This document shows, one piece after another, positions 24,114 through 31,494 of a stretch of DNA of 31,494 bases. The stretch covers positions 1 through 31,494 of the forward strand of contig JALJEE010001361.1 in assembly GCA_023231475.1 (NCBI GenBank), given 5' to 3'. The first letter of the stretch is position 1. Each line of letters starts with the position of its first letter. The translations under genes and the position numbers were made by a program. This stretch comes from Seison nebaliae (Eukaryota; Rotifera; Pararotatoria; Seisonacea; Seisonidae). The notes under the pieces are model-generated. The model did no database searches. It worked only from the letters and a program-made list of their open reading frames with translations, and was not told the DNA's origin.

Positions 24114-24189
24114 TTCAGTGAAAAAAGAGAAAAATTATTTCAAATATGTTTTCTTTGAATAGAAAATGAGGAAAAAAAGAAATAAATTT

Positions 24190-27057
24190 TCATAAACGGA
24201 TTCGTAGTTGAAACAATTTGTTTAACATTTTATCAATTTGACTTTCCTTAAAGTTATCCATCGTAACATAATCTTTCTTCTTATAAATTCTCTTGTAATC
24301 TTTTTGTATTACAGTTTTTCTCTGAGTAGAAAAAACTCCATTGACTGTGTTCCCGTATTTATTATTCGTTTCTATTTCCGGTTTCTTCCAAGCGAATTGT
24401 TCATATGAAGTTAAATGAGCCGAACCTAAAGTTAAGAATGGTCCAAATCTTCCATTACATATAACGCTCTGATTCTTTCCGACAATATAATTTTTGGAAA
24501 CGCGACTTCTTTCTAAATAGATTTTAGTTAAACTAAAAGGAAGAGAGAGTAGTTCGGAAGTTCCATATAATCCGGAAGCTATTTCGATTTGTTGCAAAGA
24601 ATCACTTTTAGCATGATCGTAATCAATTCGGCAAATAATTGGATCGATTAATAAAAGAATTTTCTGAAAAACATGTTTCGAAGAAACGACATTCCAACTT
24701 TCGTCGATATATGTTTTCTTTAAAAAATGTAATATTACTTCGATAATTGGTGAATTATTCAACTTTTGTTTTATTAATTGTTGTTTATAATTATTCTTCG
24801 TTCGATCAATACATGAGAATCTATTTGGAATTTGTTTATCTGCCGAATAACAATCAATTTGATTGAGTTCCGGATTTAATGTAAAGAAGAAATTATTTCT
24901 GACAAGTAGAACGTATTCAGGTGCGAGATAAAGACCGATCGGTCTCAATAATCTTTCTTCCGAATCTACATCGAATGTAATCAATAGGAGTAAATATATA
25001 TCTCGAATAATATCAAATAACGAGATCACCAAATGATCACAATTACATTCGAAACTTACAACTGAACAATCTGGTGGTAATATCACACGTTCTCTCTTTC
25101 CAATTTTATATTCACCACCACCTTTCCATTTCAATAGAGGTCGCCAAATATGTAACTCCGATTTGCTCACAATCGGTTCCTGAAATTTTTGGGAGTTTTT
25201 ATCGTAAATTGATATGCTACTGTCTAATCGGCGGAAAGGATTTGCAACACAAAAATCATCTCGGTGTTTATTTGTAACGACTTTTGTTTGTCCAATAAGT
25301 AGACCACGATTCTTCGCAAATTCAGCAATTCCTGTTCCACGATCAAGTTGATACTGCCATTGATATTCAACTGCTTCTTTCATATTCTCTTCAATATCTT
25401 CCTTTATCCGTTTCATCCATCGATCATAATATTTAATTAATTTATTATTCGTTTTTGATGCATGATCTTTTTGCAATTTTACACGAATATTTCTCAAATG
25501 TTCAATATTTGCAGTTATTCCAATAATCTGTTTCTCATAGAAACGACCTCCAAAATTTTTTATATAATTACTGAATTGACCGATTAATTGTAATCGAATA
25601 TAAGTCGTTCCCGAATATGACGTGCTCGCAACCACATTCCAATCACTTTGACCAGGATATCTCACCCAAATACGCAATTGACCTAATTGATGGAATGTGG
25701 CCAACACATGATTAGTAATGGACATACATTTAATCACTTCTTTTCCCAAATCGAGACTGAAGACTAGATTGAATTGACCATTAATAGGGAGCGTACATCG
25801 TTTCAACCAATCTTTATAAAATTTCTTCCAATATTTTCTGTCATTCAACACTTGATATGCATATTCGCTCTCGCTTTCGATCATGTAATAATATTTACGA
25901 GTAAATATCAAACTATCGGAATCGAAATCATTTGGTGATTTCTCCGACTGAGGAATGATCATTTCTGATGATTTCTCTTTCATTTCAGTGAAATGTCCTC
26001 TCTCATTTAACATTTGTTCTCGTTGAATGATGTGTTTCACTTTAATCTTCTCTCGCCTTGTTTGGTCGGTTTTCTGAGTAGGAGATATTTTGGCAAAACT
26101 TGGACAACCACTAACTGCTGCGACCATATCATTTCCAATATCTCGATAACAGAAATTTAACCAAATCGAAGAATAATTCTCCAAGTATTGGATGTCCTTG
26201 TAAAATGATTTACACACCAATTTTAATCTTGTTAATTCTTTCGGTCCCATATATAAAGCGAAATGCATGAGACATGACAAAGGTAAAAATATGGGAGAAA
26301 ACAAATCTTGCCAAGTAGATTTCATCTCTTTATTTCGTTCATGGTAAAGTGTTCGTCTCGACGTCACATGAAACACTTTAAATTCTGGATTATTACTTCT
26401 GGTTTTACGTGTCATTTGATTGATAAATTGACGACGAACATGACAATTTAACAAATTCGAATAATTACTGCAATTCCCATCAAAATCCGTCAACATTATT
26501 GTCTGAACTTTCATATTGTTTGTTGTTTCTAATAATTTATTATTGTCCACATAAAACCAACTGAAGAAACTGTTTTTCGGTTCTGTTACCGATTGCATAG
26601 GGAGATATTGAGCGAGTTCAGTATTGCCCGGAATTTCAACCGGTACATTACCGCTTCCACTATCTATTCCCCAAACGTGAAATTTTTGACTATCGAAAAT
26701 TTCCGAAACTATTTTTATGTTTTGTAATGAATGACGATTTAGATCGAGTATTTGAACGACTTGAAATTTAGCCTTATTATCCTCTGATTTGGATTTCTCA
26801 TCTTCTGCTTCTAACGATATGGTCGATGGAGGAATTTTCCCACTAACTGAAGGATCCTTATTATTCGAAGGACCGCTCTTAATTTTCTTTGTTGATGTTT
26901 CATAATCGACTCTAAGGTTCACCGGCAGAATGATATCATCAGAAGGTGCCTTATCTTTGATTTGGAATAATCCCAATCCCATCGATGCGGAACTTCCATT
27001 AGACTGCGAATCTTCCACTCGCTTTTTCTGTTTGTGCGCTATTTGTGCACGTTTCAT
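24190..27057 (-). CDS. F-box protein with large C-terminal region, single exon
   Basis: The protein has 955 residues and starts at ATG 27057. Residues 258-303 fit an F-box: LPLSCLMHFALYMGPKELTR, then LKLVCKSFY and SSIWLNFC. This motif binds SKP1 in SCF ubiquitin ligases, with the rest of the protein selecting the substrate. The N terminus is basic and low-complexity. After a linker, about residues 410-900 contain beta-rich repeats such as VIKCMSITNHVLATFHQLGQ followed by LRIW, SELHIWRPLLKW and SVVSFECNCDHLVISLFD. These suggest a WD-like propeller but lack clean WD signatures. No close family member is recognised. An adaptor role in protein degradation is inferred from the F-box alone. Confidence 0.65.
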   Translation of the reverse strand: MKRAQIAHKQKKRVEDSQSNGSSASMGLGLFQIKDKAPSDDIILPVNLRVDYETSTKKIKSGPSNNKDPSVSGKIPPSTISLEAEDEKSKSEDNKAKFQVVQILDLNRHSLQNIKIVSEIFDSQKFHVWGIDSGSGNVPVEIPGNTELAQYLPMQSVTEPKNSFFSWFYVDNNKLLETTNNMKVQTIMLTDFDGNCSNYSNLLNCHVRRQFINQMTRKTRSNNPEFKVFHVTSRRTLYHERNKEMKSTWQDLFSPIFLPLSCLMHFALYMGPKELTRLKLVCKSFYKDIQYLENYSSIWLNFCYRDIGNDMVAAVSGCPSFAKISPTQKTDQTRREKIKVKHIIQREQMLNERGHFTEMKEKSSEMIIPQSEKSPNDFDSDSLIFTRKYYYMIESESEYAYQVLNDRKYWKKFYKDWLKRCTLPINGQFNLVFSLDLGKEVIKCMSITNHVLATFHQLGQLRIWVRYPGQSDWNVVASTSYSGTTYIRLQLIGQFSNYIKNFGGRFYEKQIIGITANIEHLRNIRVKLQKDHASKTNNKLIKYYDRWMKRIKEDIEENMKEAVEYQWQYQLDRGTGIAEFAKNRGLLIGQTKVVTNKHRDDFCVANPFRRLDSSISIYDKNSQKFQEPIVSKSELHIWRPLLKWKGGGEYKIGKRERVILPPDCSVVSFECNCDHLVISLFDIIRDIYLLLLITFDVDSEERLLRPIGLYLAPEYVLLVRNNFFFTLNPELNQIDCYSADKQIPNRFSCIDRTKNNYKQQLIKQKLNNSPIIEVILHFLKKTYIDESWNVVSSKHVFQKILLLIDPIICRIDYDHAKSDSLQQIEIASGLYGTSELLSLPFSLTKIYLERSRVSKNYIVGKNQSVICNGRFGPFLTLGSAHLTSYEQFAWKKPEIETNNKYGNTVNGVFSTQRKTVIQKDYKRIYKKKDYVTMDNFKESQIDKMLNKLFQLRIRL

Positions 27058-27716
27058 TGTTAATGATCATTTATTCACAAGCATAAATGAACTCGCTTCC
27101 CAATTCAGTTAAGAATTTTAAATTATTTTCCTTCATAGATATCGAACAATCATTATGCACAAAACAATACAGAGAAGAAAATGAAAGAGGAAATAACATT
27201 TACCCGAATAAAAAACTCAATAAGACTCCGCTAATCAAATTAACATACTAATCAGGTAAACACATAATGTCATCTCAAAAATTCGTTGATTTAGTATCGT
27301 TTAGACTGATCATTTCAACAAATTATTAATCAACTTCTTCAATTATCATGAAATGAAAATAGACTTTCCAAACTCCATATACTTTTTTATGCATCTTTTG
27401 TTTATATTATATTCCTAATAATTACCTTCAAAATGGCGCATAAAGATATTAAGTCGTTGTACATAAACGTACTAAATTATAGGAAGAACTTGTTGATACA
27501 ACTGATTTTAGAATACTGAGGAAAAAAATAAAAATAATAATCACCATGTAAATAGTGCACAATTTAATTGAACAACCTTATTTTCCAATAGAACAAGTGC
27601 ACTTAACAACATGTTGTTATCGATTAATAAATTAATAATCTTAATTAGTTTGATATTTTTCTGTTTAACATTTTGAATCTTTGTATATTACTAATCTCAT
27701 TATGTTTATATTTATT
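27058..27716. other. Intergenic, upstream of the F-box gene
   Basis: AT-rich, without a supported open frame. It presumably carries the F-box gene promoter; no specific site was recognised. Confidence 0.35.
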
Positions 27717-27986
27717 CTATGTTTTAGATTCGTTATCTATTGTTGTGGTTACGGTAGTTGTTATTGTTGTAACTGTTCCTAAACCTGTTGGCGATGTAGT
27801 AGTTGTTGTAATTGGTCCTTTTACCGTTGTTGTTGGTGTCACTTCTGGATTTTTCGTTGACGATGTTGTTGTGGTAGTTTTTACCTTAACGGACGTTGTC
27901 ATTTCTAGCTGGGTTGTTGGCGAAGTTATTTCTGCAGTAGTTGTTACTACTATTGAATTAAAGGGACGAAGTGGATTAGAAGACAA
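27717..27986 (-). CDS. Possible Thr-rich mucin-like exon
   Basis: An open stretch of 89 codons on the minus strand is dominated by Thr (TTTTTSSTKNPEVTPTTTVK and similar runs). Third codon positions are mixed, which argues against a simple repeat. It has no ATG at its start. The open frame begins directly after TTTGAAAATAG, which could be a splice acceptor, and it ends at TAG. A donor and an upstream exon were not found with confidence. It could be the last exon of a secreted or membrane mucin-like protein, or chance. Confidence 0.25.
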   Translation of the reverse strand: MSSNPLRPFNSIVVTTTAEITSPTTQLEMTTSVKVKTTTTTSSTKNPEVTPTTTVKGPITTTTTSPTGLGTVTTITTTVTTTIDNESKT

Positions 27987-28204
27987 CTATTTTCAAAGCT
28001 TTAACCTTGTTCGTTCATATTCTTTTTATATTCGTTCTCTATATTATAGTAATCAAAAAATGAAATAAATTTATATATTTTATTATATTTTCTTTCAATT
28101 CTATAGTTTAATTCTATTAAATGAATATTCTTCTTACATTTTTCAATCTCTCATTTTTACCTGCATCATTTTAGTCCTTATTTTTTATAAATCAAATATA
28201 AATC

Positions 28205-28240
28205 ATAAATATAAGAACATAAATATAAGAACATAAATAT
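28205..28240. repeat. Short tandem repeat, 14-bp unit
   Basis: The unit ATAAATATAAGAAC occurs twice head to tail, followed by a partial third copy, in the spacer between the Thr-rich frame and the brat-like gene. Confidence 0.6.
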
Positions 28241-28457
28241 GACAACGTCACCAAACAACTGTAAAATATGCAAGAACATATACAATTTTAATGGAAACCA
28301 ATTAAGTTCAAAAACTGGTTTGACAGTTCAATTCAGTTAGAAATTTGTTTAATTATTGTTAGGAATTCATATAGAACAAATAATAAGAGAAACACAAAAT
28401 TTCATCTGAAAAATAGATTATTCTATCGGTTTGAAATTTTTGAAAGAATGTTAATAT

Positions 28458-28463
28458 TTTATT
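28458..28463 (-). other. Polyadenylation signal of the TRIM-NHL gene
   Basis: TTTATT on plus reads AATAAA on minus, 95 bp past the stop at 28558. Confidence 0.4.
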
Positions 28464-28557
28464 AAATGAAGTATGGGATATGAAAATCGAAATTAAAAAT
28501 AGGATAAAATTGGAAAGAATAAAAAAATGAATTGAAAAAAATTAAAAGGAGATAAGT

Positions 28558-31470
28558 TTAAGTTGTAGGTGGAAGAAGATTAAAAATGCTATTCAAAATC
28601 AATACATGATGATTGTTCTTTGCTAGAGTGATGATGTGTCCGAATTTTGTAATTTTCAATCCGCAACATCGACTCACTTTGACATATGGACATTCGAATT
28701 CATGAAGTAGTCCTCCACTTTCGTCGAAGAGAGCGATATGGAAACGATTTCCATGTGAATCGCCAACGAGAATATATCCATTTGGAAGAACGTCGATACC
28801 ATTTGGGAAATTTGTAATATTTTCTGTTCCGATCTTTTGTTTACACGTTCCGTCTTCATTGAATACGACGACACTGTGTCCTTTGAAGTCACAAACATAA
28901 TAAAATTTATTACGAATTGCCAAATCGCTTGGCTCCTTCATATGATCAGAGCAGTCGAACCATCGAATTAATTCACCCGATTTCGCTATTCGAAATACAG
29001 TTGGCGATACGCTGTCAACTGCAACAATTTCATCGTCATCCGATACAGCTAAACCGGCAACAATATCGATGTAACGAATGATAATTTTTCTCAAAAAAGT
29101 TCCATTTTGAGAGAAAATTTGCATTCGACTTCTCTCACTTCCTCGATCACACACTACATATTTCTTCTCCTTTTTCAACATAGCCACTTTTCGGGGATAC
29201 CATAATTCACCCGATTCACGTCCTGGACTCCCAAACTGATGTATGAAGTCACCTCTTAAACTGAAGATTTGAATTCGATGATTATTCGTATCGGCAATAA
29301 CGATATTCTCGTCGTCCGTTAAACAGAATCCATGAGGAGAATTGAATGATGTCCGATTAGCACCAAGACTACCGAACTTATCACGAATCGATACATCGAT
29401 TGGAGGTTTAGAATAATTTTTAAAAATGGATGTTGCAGGAGAATCACTAGAAGATGATATGGAACAAGTTGGAAGATCATTGGAGAAGATTGCAGAATTC
29501 GGATTGTTGGACATTAATCGATTTTCAGAGAGAAATATATTAGAATTTTGTGATTCTTGATTCAAAGTCATATTTGGTTGAATTGTGGTCGAATTGGGAT
29601 TTGGTCGAGTGGTAGCACCTTCTTCTAATGTCGGCCAATAATCCTTATTGTACATGGCTTGAGTATTAGCAGAAGTGGAAATGGTGGGAAGAAGATTCCT
29701 ATTTATTAAATCATTCGTATTGACAACTGATAAATAATCAGGTGGTAAATATTCACTTAAACGATTCTCAGAGAATCGTGAATCTGATTTATAGAAATTC
29801 TTCAATTTACCTTTGTTATCTTTACCTAATGTTCGTGATTGAAAGACGAGTTCCATTCCTGTATTTGTCCCATCACCAACCATCTTATTAGATGTCGAGA
29901 TTGCTGTAGTTGTGTTAGTGATGAGAGATGTTGTTGTGGACGATAATTTCTCTTGGAAATTCTCATAATTCTCATTAGTCAAAGGTTGGAAATACCAAGA
30001 TTTCCTGTCGATAATCGGATATTGATATCTGATACAACCGAAATTTTTCTCAACTTCTTGACAGAATGTGTTCATGTTATTCTTCAATTTAATTTCGAGA
30101 CCAGTCGCTTTCGGTTTACCGGTAAAATCACGAAAGAAATAATGTTCGGAAATGTTGTTTATAGCATTTTGGAAATATGGCATCATTTCCATGAATTCGG
30201 TAGTTGTTGCTTCTTCAGTATAAGTTTTAAGTTGCTCTTGAACTAACTGACAATATTCTAATAGGAGTTGAGGATGACCAATACGAAAGTCTTCATATGC
30301 TTGCAATTCTTCTTTTTTCTTTGGCAATTCGATCAATTTCAAATCATTTTCTTTCTTTTCAATCATCTCTTGATAACGTTTAATACATTCCTCTAAATTT
30401 TCACGTGCACGTTTCCATTGTCGTTTCACTAATGTATCGATATTACTAACATCTTCCTTCTGCTTCCCCAGCCTCTTCAATGCTTGCTTCGATTCTCCAA
30501 TTAACATTTTCAATGTTTTCCTTTCAGGACTTTTCGCTTTGTCGAAAGGTTGAGTCATACAAGGAAATTGTCGATGTGATCGACTACATTCTTCACATAC
30601 CGGCACTCGACAACCCATACAGTAAAGAATGAATGGACGCATCTCATGGAGGGGACATGCATGAACGACATTAATTCGATTCACAAGTTTCCCATCATTC
30701 GTCCGATTCCAAATATCAGATAAACGATAAGTCGAATGTTTTTCAAATGCAATCATCGATCGATGTTGTTGTAAACAGAATTCACATAAATAATGTGTAC
30801 ATTGTTCACAATAGGCGATAGATAATTGTTGATTCTCTTCATCATTCTTTTCTTTCAAATAATTCTTATCACACGACGCACAATTTGGTATGTTCACATT
30901 ATTCTTCTCCAACAATTTCCAATCATTGTCGTTTCGGAATTTGAAAACTTTAGGAAAATCATCAACATTCGATTGTTCAGGATTGGGAAATGATTTAATC
31001 AATTTCTTTAAAAATTTACCGACGGGAACATTGTCATTATAAAGGACATTTTTCTCATGAAAATATAATTTCAATTCATATAAACAATATTCGATGAGTG
31101 GATCCTTCACCAAATCTTTAATTCCATTAGAACTCATTTCGGTCGTTTGATAACATTTGAGACATGTGATGTATTGCACATCATTTCTCTTTTCCCTTCT
31201 CTCATTCACATCCAAATCATTCATCAAATTCTCATCCTCCAAATTAACGGTCGATATCGCCTTCTCTCCAAAATCATCTACCACTTTTCTCTTTGTCATT
31301 TTATCGTTGAATAATTTGGAATTCCTCCGAAATTTATTATCAATCATATGATCATCACTTATCATTATTTCCAAACATATCTTACAATATGAATGGAGAC
31401 ATATCAATGAGTAACTATCGGTAATGACACAATTACAATATTTACAAATCAAATGATCAGCAATCTTCAT
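28558..31470 (-). CDS. brat: RING/B-box/NHL protein, brat (TRIM2/3/NCL-1) class
   Basis: A 970-residue single exon. Brat-class proteins bind specific mRNAs through the NHL propeller and repress their translation. An N-terminal RING has all eight ligands: C9, C12, C24, H26, C29, C32, C103 and C106, with about 70 residues between the last two pairs. B-box 1 is near 197-240 ([17 protein letters not shown]) and B-box 2 near 271-303 ([24 protein letters not shown]). A coiled-coil spans about 315-430. A Ser/Thr/Asn-rich linker leads to six NHL repeats (about 697-965) with [40 protein letters not shown] and [20 protein letters not shown]. The last blocks match brat rather than TRIM71. Fly Brat lacks a RING, so this copy may also be an E3 ligase. 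The frame stays open to the window edge, so the true start could lie further right. Confidence 0.88.
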   Translation of the reverse strand: MKIADHLICKYCNCVITDSYSLICLHSYCKICLEIMISDDHMIDNKFRRNSKLFNDKMTKRKVVDDFGEKAISTVNLEDENLMNDLDVNERREKRNDVQYITCLKCYQTTEMSSNGIKDLVKDPLIEYCLYELKLYFHEKNVLYNDNVPVGKFLKKLIKSFPNPEQSNVDDFPKVFKFRNDNDWKLLEKNNVNIPNCASCDKNYLKEKNDEENQQLSIAYCEQCTHYLCEFCLQQHRSMIAFEKHSTYRLSDIWNRTNDGKLVNRINVVHACPLHEMRPFILYCMGCRVPVCEECSRSHRQFPCMTQPFDKAKSPERKTLKMLIGESKQALKRLGKQKEDVSNIDTLVKRQWKRARENLEECIKRYQEMIEKKENDLKLIELPKKKEELQAYEDFRIGHPQLLLEYCQLVQEQLKTYTEEATTTEFMEMMPYFQNAINNISEHYFFRDFTGKPKATGLEIKLKNNMNTFCQEVEKNFGCIRYQYPIIDRKSWYFQPLTNENYENFQEKLSSTTTSLITNTTTAISTSNKMVGDGTNTGMELVFQSRTLGKDNKGKLKNFYKSDSRFSENRLSEYLPPDYLSVVNTNDLINRNLLPTISTSANTQAMYNKDYWPTLEEGATTRPNPNSTTIQPNMTLNQESQNSNIFLSENRLMSNNPNSAIFSNDLPTCSISSSSDSPATSIFKNYSKPPIDVSIRDKFGSLGANRTSFNSPHGFCLTDDENIVIADTNNHRIQIFSLRGDFIHQFGSPGRESGELWYPRKVAMLKKEKKYVVCDRGSERSRMQIFSQNGTFLRKIIIRYIDIVAGLAVSDDDEIVAVDSVSPTVFRIAKSGELIRWFDCSDHMKEPSDLAIRNKFYYVCDFKGHSVVVFNEDGTCKQKIGTENITNFPNGIDVLPNGYILVGDSHGNRFHIALFDESGGLLHEFECPYVKVSRCCGLKITKFGHIITLAKNNHHVLILNSIFNLLPPTT

Positions 31471-31494
31471 TAATTGACAACGGATATCTCTCTG

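Noticed and set aside
27673-28068. 131-codon plus-strand Val-rich frame with an apparent signal peptide
   Set aside because: The Val run is the complement of the Thr codons on the minus strand; the Thr reading is the more protein-like one.

Overview
The window is nuclear DNA from a metazoan with a compact, AT-rich genome (roughly 70 percent A+T by eye). Metazoan-type genes are present: a CSK tyrosine kinase, a brat-type TRIM-NHL protein, PACS and a TBC1D10-type RabGAP. The axonemal dynein intermediate chain DNAI1 shows that the animal builds motile cilia or flagella. Introns are tiny (31 to 73 bp), several genes are single-exon, and proteins carry Asn/Ser/Thr/Asp low-complexity inserts. This fits a fast-evolving miniaturised bilaterian; an orthonectid-like animal is one possibility, but the sequence cannot settle the species.

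Layout, left to right. Positions 1-559 (-) hold the decayed gag of an LTR retrotransposon. Positions 1187-4025 (+) hold an unrecognised two-exon gene for a type I membrane protein with a long basic tail. CSK (4461-6592, +) converges with a TBC1D10-like RabGAP (7832-6792, -). A 451-bp divergent promoter then leads to DNAI1 (8284-10543, +, seven exons) and contains a perfect RFX X-box. A 5-kb gene-poor stretch follows (10544-15613). Next is a single-exon, 1570-residue PACS-like sorting protein (15614-20326, +). Positions 20327-22794 lack a convincing gene but hold a probable small DNA transposon with inverted ends and a GC-rich core. Three genes lie on the minus strand: an F-box protein (27057-24190) followed closely by an unrecognised 428-residue protein (24081-22795), and a RING/B-box/NHL protein of the brat class (31470-28558). 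A Thr-rich possible exon sits between the F-box and brat genes.

The reading frames of CSK and DNAI1 were rebuilt across nine introns using family conservation; each spliced length is an exact multiple of three. All nine of these introns begin GTT rather than GTA or GTG. This is the most unusual property of the window as a whole, together with family members that have lost or altered expected parts: CSK without SH3 and with HSD for HRD, PACS without its cargo-binding region, and a RING with an oversized loop. No bacterial-type system, CRISPR array, rRNA or tRNA was found.
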